A DNA stretch of 41,846 nucleotides from Clostridiales bacterium (GTDB taxonomy: Bacteria; Bacillota; Clostridia; Oscillospirales; Oscillospiraceae), in NCBI GenBank assembly GCA_022772585.1, contig JALEZN010000119.1, forward strand, positions 1 through 41,846, in the 5' to 3' direction. The notes under the pieces are model-generated. The model was not told where the DNA came from, did not search any database, and saw only the letters and a list, made by a program, of their open reading frames with translations. Position 1 is the first letter of the stretch. Each line of letters starts with the position of its first letter. Below are positions 24,347-32,403 of the stretch, in pieces. Made by a program: the position numbers and the translations under genes.

Positions 24347-25592
24347 CCGCTTCTCCCCCAAGCAAAGACAGGTGCTCACCTGGTGGTGCGACCGCTCCCC
24401 CTGGCGGGAACGGGAGGCCATCATCTGCGACGGGGCGGTGCGCAGCGGCAAGACACTGTGCACCGGGCTCTCATTCTTCTGCTGGGCCATGCGGCGCTTC
24501 AACGGGGAGAGCTTCGGCCTGTGCGGAAAGACGGTGGGCTCCCTGCGGCGGAACCTGATCGCCGGGCTGCTGGGGCTACTGGGAGAGCTGGGCTTCCGGT
24601 GTGAGGACCGGGTGAGCCGGAACCAGATCCGGGTGAACTTCGGCGGACGGGAGAACACCTTCTACCTGTTCGGCGGAAAGGACGAGGGGAGCGCCGCCCT
24701 GATCCAGGGCGTGACCCTGGCGGGAGCGCTGCTGGACGAGGTGGCGCTGATGCCCCGGTCCTTCGTGGAACAGGCCTGCGCCCGGTGCTCGGTGGAGGGG
24801 AGCCGGCTGTGGTTTTCCTGCAACCCGGAGTCCCCGGGACACTGGTTCTACCGGGAGTGGATCCAGAAGGCGGAGGAGCGGCGGGCCCTCTACCTCCACT
24901 TTACCATGGAGGACAACCCCTCCCTCTCACCCGAGACCATCGCACGGTACGGCAGGACCTACAGCGGGGCCTTCTACCGGCGGTATGTGCTGGGGGAGTG
25001 GGTGGCCGCTGAGGGAGCGGTGTACGACTTCTTCGACGGGAGCTATGTGCGCCGGCCGCCGGAGGGAGAGATGGAGCGGTGGTGCATCTCCTGCGACTAC
25101 GGGACGGTGAACCCCGCCTCCTTCGGGCTGTGGGGCCTGCGGGAGGGGGTGTGGTACCGGGTGGAGGAGTACTACTATGACTCCCGCAGGGAGGGACGGC
25201 AGAAAACCGACCGGGAGTACGCCCGGGCCCTGCGGGAGCTGGCCGGAGAACGGCAGGTGGAGCTGGTGGTGGTGGACCCGTCGGCGGCCAGCTTCATCGA
25301 GACGCTGCGGCGGGAGGGCTGGCGGGTGGTCCGGGCGGAAAACGACGTGCTGCGGGGCATCCATATCACGGCTGAGCTGCTGCGGAGCGGAACGCTGGTC
25401 ATCTGCCCGGAGTGTGAGGACGCCATCCGGGAATTCTCCCTCTACCGCTGGGACAGCGGCGCGGCAGGGGACCGGGTGAGAAAGGAGAACGATCACGCCA
25501 TGGATGACATCCGCTATTTCGCCGCCACCGTGGCGGCCGGGAGACAGCAGGGCGGCGCAGGCGCGGTATGCGTGGAGCGCCGGGCCTTTTGA
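24336..25592 (+). CDS. Phage terminase large subunit (PBSX type)
   Basis: A 418-residue packaging motor. Walker A GAVRSGKT (about 33-40), Walker B LLDEVALMP (about 132-140) and coupling motif FSCNPESPGHWFY (about 160-172) are complete. The C-terminal RNase H-fold nuclease carries acidic residues in SCDYGTVNP (about 252), VVVDPSA (about 312) and HAMDDIRYF (about 387-395). Normal length for the PBSX group. All catalytic signatures are intact, so this cluster can in principle cut and package DNA into heads. The start overlaps the previous gene, and the stop lies nine bases before the portal start. Confidence 0.95.
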   Translation: MELDRFSPKQRQVLTWWCDRSPWREREAIICDGAVRSGKTLCTGLSFFCWAMRRFNGESFGLCGKTVGSLRRNLIAGLLGLLGELGFRCEDRVSRNQIRVNFGGRENTFYLFGGKDEGSAALIQGVTLAGALLDEVALMPRSFVEQACARCSVEGSRLWFSCNPESPGHWFYREWIQKAEERRALYLHFTMEDNPSLSPETIARYGRTYSGAFYRRYVLGEWVAAEGAVYDFFDGSYVRRPPEGEMERWCISCDYGTVNPASFGLWGLREGVWYRVEEYYYDSRREGRQKTDREYARALRELAGERQVELVVVDPSAASFIETLRREGWRVVRAENDVLRGIHITAELLRSGTLVICPECEDAIREFSLYRWDSGAAGDRVRKENDHAMDDIRYFAATVAAGRQQGGAGAVCVERRAF

Positions 25593-25600
25593 CAGGAGGA

Positions 25601-26764
25601 ATGGGATTGGGCTGGTTGGAACGAAAAAAACAGACCGCCGCGGGACGCGCGGTGCAGATGCGCCAGGGAGAACGGCACCCCTTCGGCGTGCTGGACGGAT
25701 ATGTGCCGCTGAGAAACGGCGAGATCGCCCTGTACCGGAGCATCCGGGAGGCGGTGCCCATTGTGGACGCCGCCATCTGGAAACTGATCCGGCTGGTAGG
25801 CGGCGTGACGGTGGAGAGCGCCGATCCGGCGGCGCAGGAGGGGATGACGCACTTCCTGCGGACCGTGAATACGGGAAGAGGGCAGAGAGGCATCCAGTCC
25901 TTCCTGGATTGCTACCTGGACTCCATGCTGACCTGCGGACGGGCGGTGGGCGAGCTGGTGCTGGACCGGAGGGGGCGGGAGGTGACCGCCCTGCTGTGCG
26001 GCAATGTGGCCGATCTGGAGATCCGGGAGGGAGAGACCCCGCTGGATATGACCCTGTGCGCCCGGAGAAGCGACGGGACGGTGGAGGAGCTGCCCAGGCA
26101 GGAACTGCTGCTCTTCACGCCCTTTCAGCCTGAGACCGACAGCCCCTACGGCGTGAGCCTGCTGCGGTCCATGCCCTTCCTGACCGGTATTCTGCTGAAG
26201 ATCTATCAAGCCACCGGGATGAACTGGGAACGGATGGGCAACGTCCGCTTCGCGGTGGTCTATAAGCCGGGCGGGGACGGGCTGGAGCGGGCCTATGCCC
26301 AGGAGCGCAGCCAGGAGATCGCCCGGGAGTGGTCCAACGCCATGCAGGCCGGGAAGGACGGAAGCGTGCGGGACTTCGTGGCGGTGGGCGATGTGGACAT
26401 CAAGGTCATCGGTGCGGACAACCAGGTGCTGGACAGCGAGGTGCCGGTGCGGCAGATCCTGGAGCAGCTGGTGGCCCGGACGGGCATCCCGCCCTTCCTG
26501 CTGGGACTGAGCTGGTCCACCACCGAGCGGATGAGCGCGCAGCAGGCTGACATGATGACCAGCGAGATCACCGCCATCCGGCGGAGCCTGACCCCGGTGG
26601 TGGAGCGGATCTGTGAGCTGTGGCTGAGGGTACACGGATACGAGCCCCGGGTGGAGGTGAGCTGGGAGGATATCAATTTGCAGGACCTGGTGGAGGAGGC
26701 AAGAGCCGAGCTCTACCGGGAACAGGCGGTGAAGGTCCGCAGAGAGAACCAGGGGGAGAAGTGA
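25601..26764 (+). CDS. Phage portal protein
   Basis: A 387-residue portal (head-tail vertex) protein. Its N-terminal region ALYRSIREAVPIVDAAIWKL, central segment with YGVSLLRSMPFL, and the late motif GIPPFLLGLSWSTTERMSAQQ are typical of siphovirus/myovirus portals with the DUF1073/Phage_portal family fold. I take ATG 25601, although its AGGAGGA lies immediately before it; TTG 25607 (two codons later) is an equally good start at better spacing. It forms the dodecameric DNA channel in the capsid. It lies between the terminase and the protease as in PBSX. Confidence 0.92.
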   Translation: MGLGWLERKKQTAAGRAVQMRQGERHPFGVLDGYVPLRNGEIALYRSIREAVPIVDAAIWKLIRLVGGVTVESADPAAQEGMTHFLRTVNTGRGQRGIQSFLDCYLDSMLTCGRAVGELVLDRRGREVTALLCGNVADLEIREGETPLDMTLCARRSDGTVEELPRQELLLFTPFQPETDSPYGVSLLRSMPFLTGILLKIYQATGMNWERMGNVRFAVVYKPGGDGLERAYAQERSQEIAREWSNAMQAGKDGSVRDFVAVGDVDIKVIGADNQVLDSEVPVRQILEQLVARTGIPPFLLGLSWSTTERMSAQQADMMTSEITAIRRSLTPVVERICELWLRVHGYEPRVEVSWEDINLQDLVEEARAELYREQAVKVRRENQGEK

Positions 26765-26783
26765 GCGAAAAGGAGGAGCGGAG

Positions 26784-27716
26784 ATGAAGATCATCAAGGA
26801 TGCCGGCGTCAGCGAGAGCGCCGGGGTGAGCCAGGAGGAGCTGGCCCTTATCCGGAGCCAGAGCCGGAAGGAGCTGACGGCCGAGGAGGTGTATACCTTC
26901 TGCGTGCGGCTGTGCGACAACGAGGTGGACCGGGACTATGAGCGCTTTCCGGAGGAGACGCTGGCAGAGCTGGCCGGGCTCTTCGTAGGCAAGTGCGGCG
27001 TGTTCGACCACAAGTGGAGCGCCAGGGAGCAGGTGGCCCGGATCTATAAGACCGAGCTGGTGCGGGAGGAGAACGTCCGCACGGCGGCGGGAGAGCCGTA
27101 CTGCTATCTGAAGGGCTACGCCTACATGCTGCGCACCGAGAGCAACCGGGACCTGATCGCCGAGATCGAGGGCGGCATCAAAAAAGAGGTGTCGGTGGGC
27201 TGCGGCGTGGAGCGGGCGGTGTGCTCGGTGTGCGGTGAGGACCTCCACGACCGGAGCCGCTGCGTCCACGTGAAGGGCAGAGAGTACGGCGGCAAGCTGT
27301 GCTGGGCCGAGCTGAGAAATGCCACCGACGCCTACGAGTGGTCCTTTGTGGCGGTGCCTGCCCAGAAAAAGGCGGGAGTCATCAAGAGCATGGGGAGCGG
27401 CAGCCTGAAGGAGCTGGCCGGGGAGCGGCCCGAGTGGGCCGAAGAACTGAAACAGCTGGAGCGGGAGGCCGCCGCGGGCCGCCGCTATTTGGCAGACCTG
27501 CGCAAAGAGGTGGCCAGGCTGGGCGGCCTGGCCGAGCCCAACCTGAAGCATGAGGTGCTGGAGGGCATCGTGGAGCGGCTGGAGGAGGCCGAGCTGGCCG
27601 CGCTGAAAAAGGCCTATGAGGAGCGGCTGGAGGGCCTGTGCCCGGCACGGCCCCAGCTGAGCTACAAAAGCAAGCAGGCCGGGCAGGACCGGCAGGACGA
27701 GATGTTTCGAATTTAA
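26784..27716 (+). CDS. Prohead protease/scaffold protein (XkdF-like)
   Basis: A 310-residue fusion of a head-maturation protease and a scaffold tail. The protease part has a candidate catalytic His in VFDHKWS (about residue 76) and Ser in KEVSVGCGV (about residue 136), the usual S78-clan arrangement. It contains an odd Cys/His cluster, CSVCGEDLHDRSRCVH (about 146-161), which looks like a zinc-binding insertion. The C-terminal third (from about 210) is a charged coiled coil (EWAEELKQLEREAAAGRR), suited to scaffolding. RBS AGGAGCGG precedes ATG 26784. Role: capsid assembly and maturation cleavage. Protease assignment rests on local motifs; the scaffold reading is inference. Confidence 0.78.
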   Translation: MKIIKDAGVSESAGVSQEELALIRSQSRKELTAEEVYTFCVRLCDNEVDRDYERFPEETLAELAGLFVGKCGVFDHKWSAREQVARIYKTELVREENVRTAAGEPYCYLKGYAYMLRTESNRDLIAEIEGGIKKEVSVGCGVERAVCSVCGEDLHDRSRCVHVKGREYGGKLCWAELRNATDAYEWSFVAVPAQKKAGVIKSMGSGSLKELAGERPEWAEELKQLEREAAAGRRYLADLRKEVARLGGLAEPNLKHEVLEGIVERLEEAELAALKKAYEERLEGLCPARPQLSYKSKQAGQDRQDEMFRI

Positions 27717-27731
27717 AAAGGGGGAGTTTGA

Positions 27732-28073
27732 ATGAAACGGGTTTCTTTTGACGGGATCGGCCAGGTGCTGGCCACTTTTGAAGCGGAAGAGGGCGTGAAG
27801 GCGGGTCAGACCGTGGAGATGAGCGGCGACGGCACCGTGAAGCTGTGCGCCAACGGCAAGCGCCCCGCCGGTGTGGCGGTGGCGGTGCGGGACGGCTGCG
27901 CCGCCGTGCAGGTGAGAGGCTTCGTCACCGTGAAGGCCGCCGGCGTGACGGCGGGCTGGGTGAAGCTCTCCGCCGACGGCAGCGGCGGCATGAAGGTGGA
28001 CGAGAGCATGGGCGTGGAGCACCTGGTGGCCGAGGCGGATGACACCGCCGGCACCATCGTGGTGCTGCTGTAA
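27732..28073 (+). CDS. Capsid decoration/DUF2190-like small head protein
   Basis: A 113-residue beta-rich protein rich in Gly, Val and Ala, with alternating hydrophobic strands (AGVAVAVRDGCAAVQVRGFV). It lies between the protease and the major capsid gene, where DUF2190-type decoration proteins usually occur. AAAGGGGGAG precedes ATG 27732. It probably stabilises the head shell. I assign it by position, size and composition, not by catalytic motif. Confidence 0.65.
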   Translation: MKRVSFDGIGQVLATFEAEEGVKAGQTVEMSGDGTVKLCANGKRPAGVAVAVRDGCAAVQVRGFVTVKAAGVTAGWVKLSADGSGGMKVDESMGVEHLVAEADDTAGTIVVLL

Positions 28074-28090
28074 AAAAGGAGGATGGATCG

Positions 28091-29122
28091 ATGAGCTATC
28101 AGTATGACAATCTCCGCCTGGAGAAGGGCATGTACAACGAGGCGGGACGTTCCTTTACCCAGGTGCTGGAGCGGGAGGACCCCTCTGAGCAGTACCGGGG
28201 CACCGCCATGGAGGGCCTGGACGCCTATCAGCGGCAGCTCAAGCGCTTTGACATCCGAGTGAAGGGCGCGGGCAGCGACCCGGTGGAGAAGTTCTTCGCC
28301 AATTCCCAGTCCGCCGTGCTCTTCCCTGAGTACATCGCCCGCTCGGTGCGGCAGGGCATGGAGGAGAGCGACCTGCTGCCCCATATCACCGCTACGGTGA
28401 CCGAATTTGACGGCATGGACTACCGCTCCATCACCTCCGTGCCCGAGAAGAGCCAGCGGGAGATGCGGCATGTGGCCGAGGGCGCGGCCATCCCCCAGAC
28501 CCAGGTGCGCACCCAGGAGAACCTGGTGCGGCTGCACAAGCGGGGCAGAATGCTGGTGGCCTCCTATGAGGCGGTGCGCTATCAGAAGCTGGACCTGTTC
28601 TCCGTGACCCTGCGGCAGATCGGCGCCCACATCAACCGGATGCACCTGGAGGACGCCATCGACGTGATCATCAACGGCGACGGCAACAGCAACCCCGCCT
28701 CCTCCCTGACCGTGGGCACCAGCCCCATCGGCGGCACCAAGGGTACCCTGACCTATGACGACCTGGTGGACTTCTGGGCCCAGTTCGACCCCTATGAGAT
28801 GAATACCCTGCTGGTGAGCGGCGACGTGATGCGCAGCCTGCTGAAGATGGACGAGTTCCAGAATCCCCTGACCGGCCTGAACTTCCAGGGTACCGGCAAG
28901 CTGACCAGCCCCCTGGGCGCCAAGCTGCTGCGCACCTCCGCCCTGGGTACCGGCACCCTGATCGGCATGGACAAGAATTACGCGCTGGAGATGGTCCAGG
29001 GCAGCCAGGTGATGGTGGAGTACGACAAGCTCATCGACCGGCAGCTGGAGCGGGCGGCCATTACCAGCGTCAGCGGTTTCGCCAAACTGTTCGTGGACGC
29101 GGCCAAGGTGCTGAAGGTGTAA
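28091..29122 (+). CDS. Major capsid protein (HK97 fold)
   Basis: A 343-residue capsid protein of the HK97 fold group seen in PBSX-like phages. After a charged N-terminal arm (residues 1-60) comes SAVLFPEYIARSVRQGMEES, a segment typical of capsid P-domain starts, then a long spine helix region and a C-terminal beta-rich part ending in FVDAAKVLKV. The gene uses C- and G-ending codons (ACC, CTG, AAG) even more uniformly than its neighbours, as expected for the most abundant protein of a particle. AAAAAGGAGGAT precedes ATG 28091. The gene is complete. Confidence 0.92.
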   Translation: MSYQYDNLRLEKGMYNEAGRSFTQVLEREDPSEQYRGTAMEGLDAYQRQLKRFDIRVKGAGSDPVEKFFANSQSAVLFPEYIARSVRQGMEESDLLPHITATVTEFDGMDYRSITSVPEKSQREMRHVAEGAAIPQTQVRTQENLVRLHKRGRMLVASYEAVRYQKLDLFSVTLRQIGAHINRMHLEDAIDVIINGDGNSNPASSLTVGTSPIGGTKGTLTYDDLVDFWAQFDPYEMNTLLVSGDVMRSLLKMDEFQNPLTGLNFQGTGKLTSPLGAKLLRTSALGTGTLIGMDKNYALEMVQGSQVMVEYDKLIDRQLERAAITSVSGFAKLFVDAAKVLKV

Positions 29123-29144
29123 GAGAGCGGGACAGGAGGACTGG

Positions 29145-29489
29145 ATGGAGAACGAGGCACTGGAGCTGGCCATGGCGCTGGGCCGCGCGGACGAGACGGA
29201 GCGGGAGAATCTGCGCGTCCTGTGCCGCGCGGCGGTGCAGGCCTGGACGGCGCGGCTGCGGCCGGGAGTGCGCGCGGAGGACTGCGGCCCCGCCCTTGCA
29301 CTGGCTGCAGCCTGGACGGCGCTGGCCATGCTGGGAGAAGAGGAGGATGTGCGGCGATTCTCCGCCGGGGACCTGACCATCGAGACCGGCGGCGGAGAGC
29401 GGGGCGGACGCCTGCGCAGACAGGCCGAGCAGATCATGGCCCCCTACCGGAAGGACGACGGATTCGCGTTCCGGGGGGTGCGGGGATGA
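29145..29489 (+). CDS. Head-tail connector (head completion) protein
   Basis: A 114-residue helical protein directly after the capsid, at the place of PBSX XkdH-region and gp6-like adaptors. It begins with a helix rich in Glu and Ala, holds RRFSAGDLTIETGGGERG in the middle (similar to adaptor proteins) and ends near AEQIMAPYRKD. ATG 29145 follows GACAGGAGGACTGG. Its stop overlaps the next ATG as ATGA, so translation is coupled. Function assigned from order and fold-like pattern. Confidence 0.72.
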   Translation: MENEALELAMALGRADETERENLRVLCRAAVQAWTARLRPGVRAEDCGPALALAAAWTALAMLGEEEDVRRFSAGDLTIETGGGERGGRLRRQAEQIMAPYRKDDGFAFRGVRG

Positions 29490-29812
29490 GCCGGAGGGCC
29501 TTTGACGGAGTGCTGCGGCGGTACGGGGAGCAGGCATTGCTGACCGGAGAGACCGGAGCGCGGAGGGCCAGGGCGGTGATCCGGCCTGTGCCGGAGCGGA
29601 GCGGGGAGGGGACGCAGTTCCTCCCCACTCCCCTGGGCCGGAGGAGGACCGACCGCTTTCTCTACCTGGGAGAGCCCGGCGTGCCGGTGGCATGGGGAGA
29701 CCGGGTGGAGTGGAGCGGCCCTCCCTGCCGGGTGAGCCGGGCCCAGGCCATCCGGGTGGGGAGAGAGATTTCCCACTGGCGGGCCGAGCTGCGGCCAGAA
29801 GATGAGGAGTGA
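29486..29812 (+). CDS. Head closure / XkdH-like minor capsid protein
   Basis: A 108-residue beta-rich, Arg-rich protein beginning at ATG 29486, which overlaps the previous stop by four bases. The pattern DRFLYLGEPGVPVAWGDRVEW is like small head-closure barrels. It lies fifth after the portal, where PBSX and related phages carry a stopper protein. A following protein starts four bases after its stop. Assignment is by order. Confidence 0.62.
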   Translation: MSRRAFDGVLRRYGEQALLTGETGARRARAVIRPVPERSGEGTQFLPTPLGRRRTDRFLYLGEPGVPVAWGDRVEWSGPPCRVSRAQAIRVGREISHWRAELRPEDEE

Positions 29813-29815
29813 GCC

Positions 29816-30322
29816 ATGGCGGGACTGGATGATATCCGGGAGCGGATGACAGCGTATCTGAACGAACAGGGCATAGCGGCGGTGAGCGCCTGGCCCGAGC
29901 GGGAGAGAAGAAAGACGGAGGGCGCGGTGGCGGCAGTCTCCCTGCGGAAATGTGAGAGTACCGGGCACGGTTTCGGGGACTACCTGGGCGAGCGGTATGA
30001 CCGGGAACGGGACAAGTGGGAAGAGCTGTACGGGAAGAAGGTCATCCTGACCTTCGGGCTGGACCTGTACGCCGGCACCGGAGAGACCGGCGGCGAGGCA
30101 CAGGTGCGGACGGCCTTCAACAAGCTGGCCCAGGCATTGCAGACAGGGTGCCCGGCGGGTTTGCGGGTGAAAGAGCTATCCTGCGGGGAGACCGGGTACG
30201 ACAAGGCGGCGGGACGCTACCGGTGCCCGGCGGAGGCGGTGTGCGAGGCCTATCTCTACGCCATCGCCGACGAGGGCGGCGCCTTCCTGGATTTTGAAGT
30301 GAAAGGAGCGGGACAGATTTGA
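29816..30322 (+). CDS. Tail terminator/neck protein (DUF6838-like)
   Basis: A 168-residue protein of mixed alpha/beta type. It starts MAGLDDIRERMTAYLNE and has the core VILTFGLDLYAGTGETGGEA followed by a helix and a strand ending in EAYLYAIADEGGAFLDFEV. That layout matches phage tail-terminator proteins, which cap the tail tube at the neck. It lies directly before the sheath gene and its stop overlaps the sheath TTG start (TTGA). Role: joining head and tail. Confidence comes from position and shape. Confidence 0.65.
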   Translation: MAGLDDIRERMTAYLNEQGIAAVSAWPERERRKTEGAVAAVSLRKCESTGHGFGDYLGERYDRERDKWEELYGKKVILTFGLDLYAGTGETGGEAQVRTAFNKLAQALQTGCPAGLRVKELSCGETGYDKAAGRYRCPAEAVCEAYLYAIADEGGAFLDFEVKGAGQI

Positions 30323-31356
30323 ACAGTCTGACCAAGCATGAGCGGCCGGGCGTGTACTCGGCCTATGAGGCCTCGGCGCTGGTACAGAGCCGGGACGGCG
30401 GTGCCGCGGTGGGCATCGCGGCCCGGTGCGGCGGAGGGACGGCGGACACGCTGTACCGGCTGAGCCGGTACGAGGAGGCAGCCGCCGCCTTTGGCGCGGA
30501 GGAAAACATGACGGCGCTGATCCGGCTGCTGTTCCGGAACGGCGCGGCGGAGGTGTACGCCGTGCCCGTGGCGGCGGAGGGCGGATATGACGCCGCACTT
30601 GCGCTGCTGGCGGCCACGGAGGGCATCGGGGTGGTGACCTGTGACAGCACCGAGCTGACGGTGCAGGAGAAGCTGCGCGAGAGCGTGAAGGAGGCCTCCG
30701 CCGCCCGGCGGGAGCGCATCGCCGTGGTGAGCGCGGGCGATCAGACCGTGGCCCAGCTGGCCCAGCGGGCGGAGAGCCTGAACAGCGAGCGGATGGTGCT
30801 GGTGGGCCCCGCCGCGGCGGAGGGGGCCGGTGCGGAGCTGGCCGCTGCCGTGGCAGGAGCCATCGCCGGAGAGAGCGATCCCGCCATTCCGCTGGGCGGC
30901 GCGGAGCTCTCAGGCATCGGCGGCCTGAGCGCCCGGTACGGTGACAGCGAGATCGACACCCTGGTGCGCGCCGGCGTGACGCCAGTGGAGGAGATGGGCG
31001 GCATCGTGTCGGTGGTGCGGGGCGTGACCACCCGGACCAAGACCGGAGAGGCCGCCGACGTGACGTGGCGGGAGCTGACCACCATCCGTATCGTGGACGA
31101 TGTGATCCCCGCCGTGCGCTCTGCCCTGCGGACCAAGTTCCGCAGGGCCAAGAACACCGAGCAGAGCCGGGGGGCCATCCGCTCCCAGGTGGTGCTGGAG
31201 CTGGAGAACAAGATGAGCCGGGAGATCATCACCGGGTATGACGGCGTCCGGGTGAGCGCGGACAGCGAGAACCCCACCGTGTGCGTGGTGGAGTTCTCCT
31301 TCACCGTAGCCCACGGCCTCAACCAGATCTGGCTGAGCGCCCATATCACCGTGTGA
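30319..31356 (+). CDS. Contractile tail sheath protein (xkdK-like)
   Basis: A 345-residue sheath protein with TTG start 30319 (AAAGGAGCG upstream). The N-terminus ERPGVYSAYEASALVQSRDG and the strongly conserved C-terminal domain (about 240-345: WRELTTIRIVDDVI, YDGVRVSADSENPTVCVVEF, GLNQIWLSAHITV) define the family. PBSX XkdK is about 466 residues, so this copy is a compact version without the outer insertion domain. The C-terminal contractile core is intact, so the tail should still contract. It shows that the element belonged to a myovirus-type phage or is a contractile system. Confidence 0.9.
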   Translation: MNSLTKHERPGVYSAYEASALVQSRDGGAAVGIAARCGGGTADTLYRLSRYEEAAAAFGAEENMTALIRLLFRNGAAEVYAVPVAAEGGYDAALALLAATEGIGVVTCDSTELTVQEKLRESVKEASAARRERIAVVSAGDQTVAQLAQRAESLNSERMVLVGPAAAEGAGAELAAAVAGAIAGESDPAIPLGGAELSGIGGLSARYGDSEIDTLVRAGVTPVEEMGGIVSVVRGVTTRTKTGEAADVTWRELTTIRIVDDVIPAVRSALRTKFRRAKNTEQSRGAIRSQVVLELENKMSREIITGYDGVRVSADSENPTVCVVEFSFTVAHGLNQIWLSAHITV

Positions 31357-31378
31357 CCGGACCGAGGAGGAAGGAACG

Positions 31379-31768
31379 TTGAATATTGGAGGATTTCCCA
31401 CCAGCAGTGATATCTACATCGAGGTGGACGGGAAAAAGGTGGCGGTGGTGCAGAGCTACGCCGCCCGCAGCAGCAAGACCAGCCAGACGGTGGAGGCCTT
31501 CGGCGAGGACCAGCCGGTGGCCACCATCCCGGGCCAGCGCAGCCATGTCATCGAGCTGACCCGGCTCTACGCCACTGACGAGGCCATCCGGGACGGCATC
31601 AACTTCCACGAGCTGGAGGACTTCAGCCTGGTGATCTGCAAGCCGGACCGGAAGATCATCTACTCGGGCTGCCAGTGGAGCAGCATCAGCGAGAACGGCG
31701 CGCTGGGAGCCATGGTGGTGGAGAAGATCACGGTGGTGGCCGCCAAGCGCATCGAGACCGCGGTATGA
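31379..31768 (+). CDS. Tail tube protein (xkdM-like)
   Basis: A 129-residue beta-barrel tube subunit, TTG start 31379 with GAGGAGGAAGG. It has the usual opening SDIYIEVDGKKVAVVQSY and a conserved later part around IPGQRSHVIELTRLYATDE. Size fits XkdM-type inner tubes. The protein forms hexameric rings under the sheath. The stop overlaps the next ATG (ATGA). Confidence 0.87.
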   Translation: MNIGGFPTSSDIYIEVDGKKVAVVQSYAARSSKTSQTVEAFGEDQPVATIPGQRSHVIELTRLYATDEAIRDGINFHELEDFSLVICKPDRKIIYSGCQWSSISENGALGAMVVEKITVVAAKRIETAV

Positions 31769-32403
31769 GCGGCGGCGCGTGGAGCGCCCTGATTGCCGGG
31801 GCGGAACGGCTGGAGCTGGAGGACGGGTACGCCCTCCGGCTCCTCAGCGCCCAAGAGACGCTGGAAGCCGGACGGGAGGCAGAGGAGCTGGCCCGGGACG
31901 GGACGGAACGGGCCCTGTGCGCCAATGCGTGCCTTGTGGCCCGGGCCCTGGAACGGGGGGGCGAACGGGTCTATCCCCACGGCGGCGCGGCGCTGGAGGG
32001 GATGACCGCACGGCAGATCGGAAGCCTGGCCCGGAAGTGGGCCGCCTTCGACCGGGCGGAAAATCCCTCCGCCGGGGACGGGGAGCAGGCGGAGGAGCTG
32101 AAAAAAAGCCTGGGACAGGCCCCGGACCAGCGGCTGCGCTGGCGTGTGCTCCGTACCATGGGCGCCCTGCCCACGGAGGAACGGGTACGGGAGATGAAGG
32201 AGCGGGATTACCTCTGGTGCGCGCTGAACCTGCTGCTGGACGAGGAGGAGCGGCTGGACAGGCTGTGTCCCGCCTGCCGGGCCGAGGCCATGGAGGGGAG
32301 ATGCCCTGTCTGCGGCGGCCTGGTGACCCAGGGCGAAGGAGGACATAATCAGGCCTTTGACGAGGCCCGCTTCCAGGCGCTGAGCCGGGGGGAACAGGTA
32401 TGA
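31765..32403 (+). CDS. Tail assembly chaperone-like protein with zinc ribbon (xkdN position)
   Basis: A 212-residue mainly helical protein in the XkdN/tail chaperone position. The middle holds EGMTARQIGSLARKWAAFDR and a helical bundle. Near the C-terminus is a zinc-ribbon pattern CPACRAEAMEGRCPVCGG (about 174-191), unusual for this gene family. It overlaps both neighbours by four bases. A run of six G (32387-32392) stands nine bases before its stop; a -1 shift there would run into the next ORF. This recalls the programmed frameshift of phage G/GT chaperones, but the heptamer is imperfect. Confidence 0.68.
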   Translation: MSGGAWSALIAGAERLELEDGYALRLLSAQETLEAGREAEELARDGTERALCANACLVARALERGGERVYPHGGAALEGMTARQIGSLARKWAAFDRAENPSAGDGEQAEELKKSLGQAPDQRLRWRVLRTMGALPTEERVREMKERDYLWCALNLLLDEEERLDRLCPACRAEAMEGRCPVCGGLVTQGEGGHNQAFDEARFQALSRGEQV

